A stretch of 45,876 bases of DNA from Treponema sp. (GTDB taxonomy: Bacteria; Spirochaetota; Spirochaetia; Treponematales; Treponemataceae). The stretch covers positions 1 through 45,876 of the forward strand of contig JAKSTL010000010.1 in assembly GCA_024402595.1 (NCBI GenBank), in the 5' to 3' direction. Made by a program: the position numbers and the translations under genes. The notes under the pieces are model-generated. The model was not told the DNA's origin and made no database searches. It saw only the letters and a list, made by a program, of their open reading frames with translations. Below, one piece after another: positions 18,182 to 27,710 of this stretch (the first letter of the stretch is position 1; every line of letters starts with the position of its first letter).

Positions 18182-18934
18182 ATGATTATTTTAAAAGATT
18201 TCTACAAAAACTATTATAATCATTCTCATAAAGAAACCGCCTTTTCGGTTGGACCAATAGATATTTCAATTTCAGATAGCACCATTGCAGGGCTTTTAGG
18301 ACCAAACGGCTCTGGAAAAACTACAATTATGAAGGCTATTTGCGGATTTCATTATCCTTCATCAGGGACAATTTTAATTTCTGACAATAATGGCAATTTT
18401 TTTGATACTTCCAAGAATCCAGAAAAAATAATGGAATTAGTTGGATATGTTCCAGAACAATCAATCTTACCAAAAGAAATGACTGTCTATGATTTTTTGA
18501 ATTACGCCGCAGATTTGCACGGTTTGAAAAATAAAAATCAGGCCATTGTTGATGTTATAAAAAAATGTTCTTTGGAAAAGGTTATTGAAAAAAAAATTAA
18601 AACACTTTCCAAAGGTTATCATCAGCGAGTTTCTTTTGCTCAGGCAATTATTCATAATCCAAAAAATCTTGTACTTGACGAACCTGTTTCTGGCTTGGAT
18701 CCTTCCCAGATTATTCAGATGCGAAAAATGATTAAAGATATGGCAAAAGATAAATCAATTCTTTTATCTACCCATTTATTGCAGGAAGTTTATTCTCTTT
18801 GTGATACAGTATGCATTATTTCTGAAGGTGAACTTGTAGCAAAAGGTACAGAAAATGAAATAATCGCTCAGACAAAAGCACAGAATCTGGAAGAAGCTTT
18901 TATTAAATTAACTCCAGGGGAGAGTGACCAATGA
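18182..18934 (+). CDS. ABC transporter ATPase, GldA-like
   Basis: The 250-residue ATPase has Walker A GPNGSGKTT (40-48), Q-loop region (VGYVPEQ, ~87-93), signature LSKGYHQ (142-148), Walker B LVLDEP (163-168) and switch His198 (STHLL). The signature with Tyr after Lys-Gly (LSKGYxQR) is typical of the GldA/CcmA-type ABC-2 exporters. Its stop overlaps the ATG of the fused permease (ATGA), so the two proteins should form one complex at the inner membrane. It is the first gene of a three-gene set with a GldF/GldG fusion and a DUF4340-like protein. The substrate is unknown. Confidence 0.93.
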   Translation: MIILKDFYKNYYNHSHKETAFSVGPIDISISDSTIAGLLGPNGSGKTTIMKAICGFHYPSSGTILISDNNGNFFDTSKNPEKIMELVGYVPEQSILPKEMTVYDFLNYAADLHGLKNKNQAIVDVIKKCSLEKVIEKKIKTLSKGYHQRVSFAQAIIHNPKNLVLDEPVSGLDPSQIIQMRKMIKDMAKDKSILLSTHLLQEVYSLCDTVCIISEGELVAKGTENEIIAQTKAQNLEEAFIKLTPGESDQ

Positions 18935-21303
18935 AAGATTCTTTACAAAACCTAGATTTAGTTTATTTTAAAAAGGAATTAAAATATATTTTTACAAAAC
19001 CCTTATTTTATCTTCTTGGGGCAATATTTTTTCTTTTTATAACAATCAATTTTTTTATTGCAAAACAGTTTTTCATTGGAAATGGCAGCTCCGATTTATT
19101 ACAGCTTTTTTCCTTTATTCCGTACATCAGTATTCTTGTTATTCCAACTATCTGTTATCAGGTGTTTTCCAATGCCTACTCAGATTTTATTCCGTTAAAA
19201 AACATATCCAAAATCTTTTATTCTTATTTGGCGAGAGTAATATATTTTTCTGTATTGCAGTTTTTACTCATTATACCTGTATTTTGTGTAAATATTTTTG
19301 GCTCTGTGGATTTTGGACAATTTTTTACCAGTTTTTTGTGCTCAGTTTTTTTTGGAATGGCACTTATTTCCATCTGTTTTTTTATAAATCAAATCATTCC
19401 TAACAAAATTGCGGCTTTTTTGGTATCAGCTCTTAGTTTAATAATTTTTAATACATCCCATCTTTTTTCTGTATACATTCCACTGCCGCTTTTTATTTCT
19501 GAACTTTTAAAAAAACTTAGTTTTGCTTGGCACTTTGATGGCGCTAGTAAAGGAATATTTGATACAAGAGACTTTTTATGGTTTATATGCATTGCATTTT
19601 TCTTTATTTTAGCTTCCTGGCTGAAAGTGGAAATCAAAAAAGAAAAATATTTTTCTAAAAATCTTAAGTTCAAAATCGCAGGCTATTTTTTGTTAATCAT
19701 CCTTATTCAACTTAATTCTAGCCGCTGGTACAAAAGATGGGATTTTTCTAAAAACAAACAGTATTCTCTTTCAAAATATACTTTACAAATGCTCAAAAAT
19801 CCTGAAGTTTTTAGTGATGAAATAAATCAGACTTTAAAAATAACCTATTATCGTTCTGCAAAACTGGCAAGTCTTTATCCACAGGTTCGCGATGTTACAG
19901 ATTTTTTAATTTCTTTTTCAAATCAAAGTAAAAATATTAAGTTTTTAATTGTAAATCCAGACAAAGATTCTAAAGCCGTAAATCTTCTGGAATCTTATGG
20001 AATAACAAGCCAGCAGTTAAGAACCGTCAGCTCTAATTCAACAGAGTTTATAAATGTTTACTCCGCAATTGTTTTGGAATATGAAGGAAAAATCCAGACC
20101 ATTCCATTTCTTTTATCAGCAGAAACTTTAGAGTATGATTTAGATATTAGATTAAAACAGCTATTTACCAATAAACTTCGGCTAGTAAATATTGTTTTAG
20201 GCAACGAAATGACTTATGCTCAGGATTATGATTTGCTAATTCCATGGCTGAATGCACAAGGCTTTGTTTGTAATCCTTTAAGTTCTATGGATAATGATTT
20301 TGTTTATCAGCTGGAAAATACAGAAGGAACACTTTTAGTAATTGGTGATAATGATTTGAATATCGAAAAAGCCATTGCTATTGAAGAGTATATTTTGTCT
20401 GGAAAAGGAAATGCTTTTTTTGCGGTAAGTCCATATAGTGCAAATATTTCTACAGATTGGGCCCTTTACCAAAATAAAAAAACAAATATTGTTGAAATAC
20501 TGGAAAATTGGGGCGTTTTATTTTCAGATAAAATACTGGCAGATATTTCCTGTTCAAAAATTACGCTTTACAGTCAAAATGAAAATCAATCTGAATACAC
20601 TGATATTTTACAAGGAAGCACTTATACACAGGTAATGAATTATCCAATGTGGATTAGTCTTTTGCCTCAAGAAAACTGCAAAAATGGAATGACTTTATTC
20701 TGGCCCGTAGAACTGGAACTGGATAAAAATGCTTATCCTTATCTTGTTACAAGTCCAGCTGCCTATACTTACGAAATTGACAGAAAATCGCCTCAAAAAC
20801 TAATTGAAAATAATCCTTTTGTAATTTCTCAGGATGATATTTCTTTAAAAGAAAAAAGAACCAGGATTTCCGGAGCTCAAATTAAAGGTTCTATACAAGG
20901 TCTTTTTACTTACGGTTCTTTGGAAAATGCCAACATTATTGTTATTCCTGATCAATATTTTGTTAATTCACTTATGATTGGTTATAACGGCGGAAATTAT
21001 GGTGATTACAGAAATCTAGATTTTCTTACTGACAGTCTTTTAAAATTAAACGGAGAAAATCAGCTGGCGGAACTTCACGAAAATAACAATAGAGATAAAA
21101 CTTTAAATAAAATCAGTGACACTCAAAGCTTTATAAAATATCAATTGATTACTTATTTAATTTTGTTCCTTCTTGTTCCTGTTTTTATTCTTGTTTTATT
21201 TGTGTTTATTCATATTTGTGGAAAAAAACAGTCCAAAAATGAAATTATGAAAATCAGCAAAATGTTGAATAATTCTAAAAAAACAGTAAATCAAGAAAAA
21301 TAA
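18931..21303 (+). CDS. Fused ABC-2 permease and GldG-like auxiliary protein
   Basis: The 790-residue protein joins two parts. Residues ~1-240 contain six or so membrane helices and the fold of an ABC-2 permease (GldF-like: KELKYIFTKPLFYLLGAIFF at the start). Residues ~245-750 start with one membrane helix and a SRWYKRWDFSKNKQYSLSKYT segment, the signature opening of the GldG/ABC_transp_aux family (R-x-D-L-T-x-x-x-x-Y-S-L-S), followed by a large periplasmic domain, and a final membrane helix (ITYLILFLLVPVFILVLFVF) with a basic tail. In Flavobacterium GldA, GldF and GldG are separate proteins needed for gliding, but homologous sets occur widely in non-gliding bacteria, where function is not settled. 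The four-base overlap with the ATPase gene points to coupled translation. Confidence 0.88.
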   Translation: MKDSLQNLDLVYFKKELKYIFTKPLFYLLGAIFFLFITINFFIAKQFFIGNGSSDLLQLFSFIPYISILVIPTICYQVFSNAYSDFIPLKNISKIFYSYLARVIYFSVLQFLLIIPVFCVNIFGSVDFGQFFTSFLCSVFFGMALISICFFINQIIPNKIAAFLVSALSLIIFNTSHLFSVYIPLPLFISELLKKLSFAWHFDGASKGIFDTRDFLWFICIAFFFILASWLKVEIKKEKYFSKNLKFKIAGYFLLIILIQLNSSRWYKRWDFSKNKQYSLSKYTLQMLKNPEVFSDEINQTLKITYYRSAKLASLYPQVRDVTDFLISFSNQSKNIKFLIVNPDKDSKAVNLLESYGITSQQLRTVSSNSTEFINVYSAIVLEYEGKIQTIPFLLSAETLEYDLDIRLKQLFTNKLRLVNIVLGNEMTYAQDYDLLIPWLNAQGFVCNPLSSMDNDFVYQLENTEGTLLVIGDNDLNIEKAIAIEEYILSGKGNAFFAVSPYSANISTDWALYQNKKTNIVEILENWGVLFSDKILADISCSKITLYSQNENQSEYTDILQGSTYTQVMNYPMWISLLPQENCKNGMTLFWPVELELDKNAYPYLVTSPAAYTYEIDRKSPQKLIENNPFVISQDDISLKEKRTRISGAQIKGSIQGLFTYGSLENANIIVIPDQYFVNSLMIGYNGGNYGDYRNLDFLTDSLLKLNGENQLAELHENNNRDKTLNKISDTQSFIKYQLITYLILFLLVPVFILVLFVFIHICGKKQSKNEIMKISKMLNNSKKTVNQEK

Positions 21304-21324
21304 AATTATTGCGGTAAGTATTGT

Positions 21325-22416
21325 ATGAAAAATAAATCGAAGAATATTGAAAAACCAATGAATAAAAAAAATGCTTCTGAAGAAAAAATCAGTTTTAGTT
21401 TTTCACAAGCTATGACTTTTTTTAATTCAAACAGATGTATTTATGCTGTAGCGGGATTTTTGTTTTTACTGTATATTTTTTCTTTTTTTAAAAATGATTC
21501 TATGGGAAGCACAAGAATTAAAACTTTCAAATCGGCTTTTGTAAATAATAAATATATTGAAGACATTAATCATTTTGAACTTTCATTAAATGGGGAAGAA
21601 CTGGATTTTATTAAAATTAAAAATATCTGGTTCATATATCTTGCTGGTAAAAATGAACTTGAACAAAAAGCAGAAGATTTTTTTATGGATGAAAAGAACT
21701 TATTGTTTCCTGCGGATAACAGCAAAGTGAAAAATTTTTTAGAAAACTTAACAAATGTTCGCAATGTGTATAAATTATCAGACAGGTTATCAAAAGATTC
21801 CAGTTATGGATTTGATGAAGACGAGATTTTTACATTAAATTATTCAACTTCTGATTTTTCGTCTCAAATATTTTTTGGAAATCCAGATTTTTCAGAAAAC
21901 TTTCGATATTTTATGAATAGTAAAAATGGAGCAGTTTACCAAACAGATAATTCTATCAGCTCATATCTTTCTACTTCTAAACAAAGTTGGTCTGAGCCAT
22001 ATATTGTGTCAAAAGAAATTACAAAAGGAAAATCTGAAAAAGATGTGCAGCGAATTAGATTTTTTGATTATGAAAAAACTGTGGATTTTGCAGAAAATGA
22101 TACTTCTTTAACACAAAAATCTTCAAAAAACAAAATCCTTAATGCAGATTCTGAAAGTTTTTATGAAATTACTCACAAGCTTTTGGAATTACGACAAACA
22201 GGTTTTTTATTGGATTCAAAAAGTCAGCAGATTTTAAACGAAATATTTTTGGATTATGGAGATAAATCTTTTGTAAAACTGACAATTTTTTCTACCCAAA
22301 CCGAAAATGAATACGGCGTAAAAACCGATTATTACAACCACAATGAATTGGCGTTTACCACAAAATGTAAAATCAGTTTATGGACTTACAATAAAATTAA
22401 AGAAATGATGTTGTAG
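21325..22416 (+). CDS. DUF4340-like membrane-anchored protein of the Gld-type ABC locus
   Basis: The 363-residue protein has a long basic N-terminal tail, one membrane helix (residues ~40-57, CIYAVAGFLFLLYIFSFF) and a soluble domain that probably lies outside the inner membrane. The pattern of repeated units with I/L-x-K-x-x-x-x-W-x-I/L, then LLFPADNSKVKNFLENLTNV and a later NGAVYQTDNSISSYL, is that of DUF4340, which commonly follows GldG genes. It starts 21 bases after the permease stop and is probably the third member of the operon. The family function is unknown. Its last 31 bases overlap the end of the convergent protease gene. Confidence 0.75.
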   Translation: MKNKSKNIEKPMNKKNASEEKISFSFSQAMTFFNSNRCIYAVAGFLFLLYIFSFFKNDSMGSTRIKTFKSAFVNNKYIEDINHFELSLNGEELDFIKIKNIWFIYLAGKNELEQKAEDFFMDEKNLLFPADNSKVKNFLENLTNVRNVYKLSDRLSKDSSYGFDEDEIFTLNYSTSDFSSQIFFGNPDFSENFRYFMNSKNGAVYQTDNSISSYLSTSKQSWSEPYIVSKEITKGKSEKDVQRIRFFDYEKTVDFAENDTSLTQKSSKNKILNADSESFYEITHKLLELRQTGFLLDSKSQQILNEIFLDYGDKSFVKLTIFSTQTENEYGVKTDYYNHNELAFTTKCKISLWTYNKIKEMML

Positions 22417-23042
22417 AAAAAATGAGCTAGGATACAACACAAAAGATTGTCTGTTTTTTTATAACCTAATCGCAAAACTATGTGAGCAAAAGCTCCGTTT
22501 ATAACAGCAAGCCAGCCAAGATAGAAATGAGCAAAAGCAAATACAAGCACGCCTGATAATTCGCAGAAAATATGAGTCTTTTTACCTTTGCATTTTGGAA
22601 AAAGGCCTTTTGTAACAGAAAACAATTCGTCGGAAAAATAAAAGCGGTATAAAACTTCTTCATAAACGGCAGAAAATAAAAACTGCAACAGACAAAACAG
22701 CCATTGCAATATAGATTTTGGTAAACTAACCTTTGCAGTGGACTCATTTGAAAATCCCACTAAAATGCTAAAACCTTTTAACAACAATGCTGTAAAAAAA
22801 AGCATAGCAAGAATAAAAATTGAGTGAAACAGTTTTGTATAATCAACTTTAAAGGTGCGTTTAAAAAAATAATAAAGAATCACTGCGAAAATACATAATC
22901 CTAACTGCTGAAAAGGAAAGTTCCATGTGCTAAAAAGGGATGTTCCAACTATTGAAGCATCTGTAAAAAATGGTGGAAGAAAACAAAAGAGAAAAACAAG
23001 GGAAAAAAAGATTATTTCATATATAAAAGAATGAATTTTCAT
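22386..23042 (-). CDS. CPBP family intramembrane metalloprotease
   Basis: This 218-residue protein has about six to seven membrane helices and the three CPBP (CAAX protease/Abi) motifs: EEVLYR at 128-133 (E128, E129, R133), His172 in AFAHFYLGW, and His207/Asn211 in AHFFYN. All catalytic residues are present, so it should be active. Bacterial relatives act in bacteriocin self-immunity, envelope regulation or signal release; the role here is unknown. The ATG is taken at 23042, 41 bases from the divergent PilZ gene. The gene's 3' end overlaps that of the DUF4340-like gene by 31 bases. Confidence 0.9.
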   Translation of the reverse strand: MKIHSFIYEIIFFSLVFLFCFLPPFFTDASIVGTSLFSTWNFPFQQLGLCIFAVILYYFFKRTFKVDYTKLFHSIFILAMLFFTALLLKGFSILVGFSNESTAKVSLPKSILQWLFCLLQFLFSAVYEEVLYRFYFSDELFSVTKGLFPKCKGKKTHIFCELSGVLVFAFAHFYLGWLAVINGAFAHIVLRLGYKKTDNLLCCILAHFFYNIISLILL

Positions 23043-23083
23043 AGTATTTATGTTATTATTATATAACAGAAATTGAGGATATT

Positions 23084-24298
23084 GTGTACACTCTATTTAT
23101 AATTCTTATATTTTTAATTGTTTCTTTCATCACTCTGGTAATAGTCTTTAGAAGAAAGTTTGACTTTTATATTACAGGCTTAAATTACGGCTTTAATTTT
23201 TTTGATTTAAAGATTTTGTGGGAAGCCGCTAAAGTTGCAGAACTGGAAGATGCGAAGGCTTTGTTTTTTTCTAGAAAATCTTTGCAAAAATGTATTGGGG
23301 AAATTTCTAATAATGCGATGGAAGGTTCTAGCGAAAATCAAGAAAAAAGACAGAAACTTCTTGCTAAACTCTATGAATATTTAACAAAACTTCAAAATGA
23401 AAAGGATGAAAAAAAAGGGCTTGAATCTACTTTATATCTGGATAAAGGGCAAAAATTAAGAATTATTTTACCGGGACAAGGAGTTTTTTCTTCAAAAATC
23501 TTGAACAATGGAAAAGAACTGGTTATTTCTGTGCCACGACGAAATGATATGATTTTATTGCCTGCTGAACAATGGATTGGCAAACTTATAAGCATTTATT
23601 TATGGCGCCAAAGTGATGCTCGTTATGTTTTTGATACAACTGTAATCAGTTCTGGACTTTTTATTGGAGAACCGTCACTTTCAATTCAACATTCAACTAA
23701 TTTAACTCGTACACAAAAAAGACGGGCTGTTCGTTCAAAATGTCAGATAATGGCTAATTTGTATGTTATTAAACAAGGTTCTACAAATATAACTTCAGTA
23801 GAAACTCAACCAGGTTATAAGTGCCGCATTGAAGATATTTCTGAATCAGGAGCTTCCATTAGAATTGGTGGAAAAGGCGTTCCTAATATGCAGATTAAGC
23901 TACAGTTTACAATACAAAGTTTAATCATTATGTGTGGAATTATAAAAACTGTTGAATATAATGAAGTAAAAAACGAGTCGCTGCTTCATTTTGAATGTAC
24001 TTGGACTGAACAGCAGATGAAAAATGAAATATTTGCTTATGTCTATAAAATGCTTCCAGAAAAGGAAAAGGAAGTTTACGAAGCAATGTCTATGACCGAT
24101 GCAGATGAAAAAGAAGAAACAGGAACTTCTACCACAACTGCCGCAGATTTGTTAAAACATCACAGTATTGTTGATGACGAAAAAGTTACTAAAGAAGATT
24201 CAGATTTACATTGGAATGCAACATTCAATCTGGACACAAAATATCATGAACATTATGAATATCCAGAATACGAAAAACCATTTGATGCAAACGAATAA
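23084..24298 (+). CDS. PilZ-domain protein with N-terminal membrane helix
   Basis: The 404-residue protein starts at GTG 23084, five bases after GAGG. Residues 3-22 form a membrane helix. A helical stretch with a Lys/Glu-rich segment (~85-115) leads to a YcgR-N-like beta domain (~117-200). A C-terminal PilZ domain shows the c-di-GMP motifs RRAVR (213-217, R-x-x-x-R) and DISESG (251-256, D-x-S-x-x-G), so it should bind cyclic di-GMP. The C-terminal ~65 residues are acidic and disordered-looking. PilZ proteins in spirochaetes couple c-di-GMP to motility and host adaptation. It begins a plus-strand run with the HEAT-like protein, ComEC-like protein and rsmA (gaps of 11 bases or overlaps). Binding is strongly suggested by the motifs; the output is unknown. 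Confidence 0.92.
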   Translation: MYTLFIILIFLIVSFITLVIVFRRKFDFYITGLNYGFNFFDLKILWEAAKVAELEDAKALFFSRKSLQKCIGEISNNAMEGSSENQEKRQKLLAKLYEYLTKLQNEKDEKKGLESTLYLDKGQKLRIILPGQGVFSSKILNNGKELVISVPRRNDMILLPAEQWIGKLISIYLWRQSDARYVFDTTVISSGLFIGEPSLSIQHSTNLTRTQKRRAVRSKCQIMANLYVIKQGSTNITSVETQPGYKCRIEDISESGASIRIGGKGVPNMQIKLQFTIQSLIIMCGIIKTVEYNEVKNESLLHFECTWTEQQMKNEIFAYVYKMLPEKEKEVYEAMSMTDADEKEETGTSTTTAADLLKHHSIVDDEKVTKEDSDLHWNATFNLDTKYHEHYEYPEYEKPFDANE

Positions 24299-24309
24299 AG
24301 GATTTTTTT

Positions 24310-25515
24310 ATGAAGAAATATTTTAAGTTTTTTTTAATTTTTACTTTATTTTCTCTTAATCTTTCCAGCTTATACAGTCAAACCAGTGACAGCGTAAAAA
24401 AATTTTTAAAAGGAAACATTTCCGACAAAACATTGGCAGTTAGAGAAGCCGATCCCGCAGATATTCCATGGCTTTCTAGTAAAGCAATTGATTTTGTTCT
24501 TGAAAATAAACAGTTTCTTGGGGACGACCGTGATATTGATGGTTTAGCGGTTGCGGCAGTTCTTTCCATCACACCAGATTTTGTAATTTCTTTATATGAA
24601 GATAAAAAGACTGAGTTTATGGATAATCTCATTAAAGTTTTTAAGAACTTTTCTTCCAGCAGTGTGGTTCAAATTGCTGTTATTTCAAAGATTCTAAATC
24701 TCCAATATTCATTTTCATATTCACAAATGAATGCTTTTACAGATTTACTTAATGATTATTTACTTCAACCAGAAGTTTTACTTAAAAATACAGGCGTTAC
24801 TCAGGCTGTAATTTCTACATTGGGCATAATTGGCGATAATATTTCTTTTACAATTTTATATAACTGTCTTAATGATCGAAGATTTTCTGATTTTAAGGCA
24901 GATATTGAAGAAGCGGTTTCCTCTTTAATTCCTATTTCCATGGATGAAGTATTGCAGATTGTTCATTGTCGTGATCTTGTACAAATCAACCTTATTATGC
25001 GTTTGGTTCAAAATAATTTAGAAATATCTGAAAATTATTTGTCAGATATTGCAGAAAATGTATTAATTGAGAGTATATTCTTATTGAACAATTCTCGAGA
25101 TAACGAGGAAAAAACACAGGAGACTGTAGATTTGCAAATTGCTTCAATAAGAATTTTAAATCACAACAAATGGACTCGTGCTTCTTCTACAATTTTATCT
25201 TTCTTTGAAAATGCAAAAATTGAATATTCAGAAGGCATAATGAATGAAGAGCAGTTTATTATGATTATTAATTCATTAACAAATATTGCACCTATTGATT
25301 CTGTTGTTTCTTTGATTAAGTATCTTGGAGAATTGAACAGTCAGGTTGAACGGGAACAAACTGTTTCTCAAACTGTAGTTCTGGCTGTAATCAATACTTT
25401 AGGCGCAATTGGTGATAAAACAGCCTTCGATTCCTTGCTTTCTGTAACCTATTTGGATTATTCAGATGCAGTTCTGTCGGCAGCCCGAAAAGCGCTGGCA
25501 GGACTTAAATGGTAA
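24310..25515 (+). CDS. Exported HEAT-repeat-like protein
   Basis: This 401-residue protein has a signal peptide (MKKYFKFFLIFTLFSLNLSS, cleavage near LYSQ) and then a wholly alpha-helical body. Repeated units end in patterns such as GVTQAVISTLGIIGDNISFTIL, and the last copy VVLAVINTLGAIGDKTAFDSLL is a typical HEAT/PBS-lyase-like repeat with L-G-x-I-G-D. Such proteins are scaffolds for protein partners, here in the periplasm. AAAGGA before the ATG fits a ribosome binding site. The ComEC-like gene starts within its last codons, implying coupling. No specific function is recognised. Confidence 0.8.
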   Translation: MKKYFKFFLIFTLFSLNLSSLYSQTSDSVKKFLKGNISDKTLAVREADPADIPWLSSKAIDFVLENKQFLGDDRDIDGLAVAAVLSITPDFVISLYEDKKTEFMDNLIKVFKNFSSSSVVQIAVISKILNLQYSFSYSQMNAFTDLLNDYLLQPEVLLKNTGVTQAVISTLGIIGDNISFTILYNCLNDRRFSDFKADIEEAVSSLIPISMDEVLQIVHCRDLVQINLIMRLVQNNLEISENYLSDIAENVLIESIFLLNNSRDNEEKTQETVDLQIASIRILNHNKWTRASSTILSFFENAKIEYSEGIMNEEQFIMIINSLTNIAPIDSVVSLIKYLGELNSQVEREQTVSQTVVLAVINTLGAIGDKTAFDSLLSVTYLDYSDAVLSAARKALAGLKW

Positions 25516-26765
25516 GGCAGAAATATACAAACAAATCCATTTTTATTGCAGTTTTAATTTGCATAGTGATTTTATACTCAAAAATTGTTCCATTACGAAA
25601 CAGAAATCCTTATTGTTCTATTGTACCTTTTGAAAAAATAAGTGGAATTACTGGTGAATTATTATCATCACCGGTAAAATCGTCTGGCGGAAAAACTTAT
25701 TCAGCTAGTTTTAGAATTATTGAAATTATTAGTGACAATGCAATTGTTTCTACAGGAAAAGGTATTATTACAATTTTTGTTCCTGCGGTTATGATAGAAG
25801 CTTTTTATCCTGGAAAATTGTATTCTCCAGCTAAAGAAAAAGGTGCTTTATTGTGGGAAAAAGGGGGCATTTATAAAATAAAAGGGCATAGTATTCAACA
25901 AAACTTTTTGGTAGAAAGTGTTTTCCAAGGATTTTTTCCTCAATCTTTATCTGGAAAAATATGCTTTTTTAGGGCACTTTGCAGACTTCAATTTAAAAGA
26001 CTTATGTTTTCTTGGGGAAAGGCTGGGGGACTTTTATTAGCTTTATTATGTGGCTCAAGAGAATACACAGAAGAATCAATTATTGGTTCATTTAAAAATG
26101 CCGGATTATCTCATATTTTGGCTTTATCAGGAATGCATTTATCTATGTTTTCGGGATTAGCTATGTTTTTTGGTAAAAAAATTGGTAGAAAAAAAATCAC
26201 ATTTTGTATAAGAGTTACAGTTTTAATTATTTTTGTCTGGTTTGCGGGATTTTCGCCATCACTTTTAAGAGCATTTATTTGCAGTATGTTACTTTTAATT
26301 GCAACATTGGCGAATGTAAAACAACCAGATACTTTATTGATATTATGTTTTAGTTTTATTCTTCAAATAATTTTAAGTCCATTTGATTTATACAATATGG
26401 GATTCATTTTATCATACAGTGCTTTAGCGGGCATTTTACTTTTTAATGATTTTTTCAGAAAAGTTTTAAGCTGCTTTTTACCAAATTATTTTTCTGCATC
26501 ATTGGGAGCGTCAATTTCTGCACAAACTTTTACCATTCCTTTTTCACTAAAATCATTTGGTAGTTACAGCCCCATAGGCATAATTGCTACAACCTTTGTT
26601 TCTCCCGCCATCACAATTTTTATTTATTCCGGTTTGTTCTTAATTTTGCTTTCTTTGATTTTCCCAGTGTTAGCTTCTCCTAGTGGAATTTTTATAAATT
26701 TTCTGTATACTATTATAAAATATATGGTGGCGTTTTTTGCAAAATGTCCTTGTATAAAAATCTAA
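25509..26765 (+). CDS. ComEC-like channel protein lacking the C-terminal nuclease domain
   Basis: The 418-residue protein has the ComEC/Rec2 'competence' membrane domain. Its hallmark is GLSHILALSGMHLSMFSGL near residues 198-216, followed by about eight further membrane helices. An OB-fold-like N-terminal region (residues ~37-150) precedes it. Typical ComEC has over 700 residues and ends in a metallo-beta-lactamase-like nuclease domain; this one stops after the membrane domain (KYMVAFFAKCPCIKI). In competent bacteria ComEC carries single-stranded DNA across the inner membrane. No other competence gene is visible in this window. The ATG overlaps the previous gene by seven bases. The stop codon is followed by an intergenic gap of only 21 bases, so no detached nuclease domain follows. 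Confidence 0.85.
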   Translation: MVRQKYTNKSIFIAVLICIVILYSKIVPLRNRNPYCSIVPFEKISGITGELLSSPVKSSGGKTYSASFRIIEIISDNAIVSTGKGIITIFVPAVMIEAFYPGKLYSPAKEKGALLWEKGGIYKIKGHSIQQNFLVESVFQGFFPQSLSGKICFFRALCRLQFKRLMFSWGKAGGLLLALLCGSREYTEESIIGSFKNAGLSHILALSGMHLSMFSGLAMFFGKKIGRKKITFCIRVTVLIIFVWFAGFSPSLLRAFICSMLLLIATLANVKQPDTLLILCFSFILQIILSPFDLYNMGFILSYSALAGILLFNDFFRKVLSCFLPNYFSASLGASISAQTFTIPFSLKSFGSYSPIGIIATTFVSPAITIFIYSGLFLILLSLIFPVLASPSGIFINFLYTIIKYMVAFFAKCPCIKI

Positions 26766-26786
26766 TTTTCATTTTAGGAAGATATT

Positions 26787-27665
26787 TTGAAACATCCTGA
26801 TTACAATTCTCCAGCAGAACTAAAAAATATTCTAGAAGCCAATGGTTTTTCAATGCAAAAAAAATTCGGGCAGAATTTTTTAATAAATGGTGATGCCAGA
26901 AAAAAACTGATTGATAATCTGGACATAAATGAAAATTCTTTTGTTTGGGAAATTGGGCCTGGATTAGGTTCTATGACCAATGAAATTCTAGAAAGAAATG
27001 CAAAATTAACAGCTTTCGAAATTGATAGAGGTTTTATCTCACTTATTTCTCAATATTTTGATTCCTATACTCAAAAGGATAAATTCAATTTGATTGAAGG
27101 AGATGCTCTCAAAAATTGGAAAAATGAATACAATCGTCTAGTGCAGGAAAATCAAAAACTTCCAGATAGATTTTTTGGTAATCTTCCATACAATATTGCC
27201 GCTACAATTATTGCAGATACAATAGAAACCAATGTGCGTTTTGAAAAATGCATTTTTACAGTACAAAAAGAAGTTGCTATTAGAATGTGTGCAAAACCGG
27301 GCTCAGATGATTATTCATCATTTTCTGTTTTATGCCAATGGGCTTATGATTTAAAACCAATCTTAGATTTAACAGGCGGTAATTTCTGGCCAAAACCAAA
27401 TGTTGATTCTAGAGCAGTTTTATTAACTAAAAAAGACAATTTTCCAAACTGCAAATCTCCAGAATTGTTTGTAAAAATGCAGCGTGGATTATTCAGTTCC
27501 AGAAGAAAAACTGTACGAAATAATCTTTCTGGCTTTTTACGAAACAATGATTTAGCACTTAAAGCTCTTGATTTAGCAGGCATTGATCCAATGAAAAGAG
27601 CAGAAGTTTTAACAATAGAAGAATTACTAAAACTTTCAGATGTACTTTACGATTTGAAAAATTAG
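26787..27665 (+). CDS. rsmA: 16S rRNA (adenine1518/1519-N6,N6)-dimethyltransferase
   Basis: The 292-residue enzyme (KsgA) dimethylates two adjacent adenines in the 3' hairpin of 16S rRNA using S-adenosylmethionine. The family motifs KKFGQNFL (25-32), the SAM-binding VWEIGPGLGS (53-62), the acidic ribose ligand in TAFEID and the catalytic NLPYN (132-136) are present. The length is typical (about 270-290). The start is TTG 26787 with AGGAAG upstream and good spacing; no better ATG exists before the GQNFL motif. It lies 21 bases after the ComEC-like gene. Confidence 0.97.
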   Translation: MKHPDYNSPAELKNILEANGFSMQKKFGQNFLINGDARKKLIDNLDINENSFVWEIGPGLGSMTNEILERNAKLTAFEIDRGFISLISQYFDSYTQKDKFNLIEGDALKNWKNEYNRLVQENQKLPDRFFGNLPYNIAATIIADTIETNVRFEKCIFTVQKEVAIRMCAKPGSDDYSSFSVLCQWAYDLKPILDLTGGNFWPKPNVDSRAVLLTKKDNFPNCKSPELFVKMQRGLFSSRRKTVRNNLSGFLRNNDLALKALDLAGIDPMKRAEVLTIEELLKLSDVLYDLKN

Positions 27666-27710
27666 GAATAATCGATTTTTTTTAACAAAGTATGAGTACA
27701 AGGAGATTTT

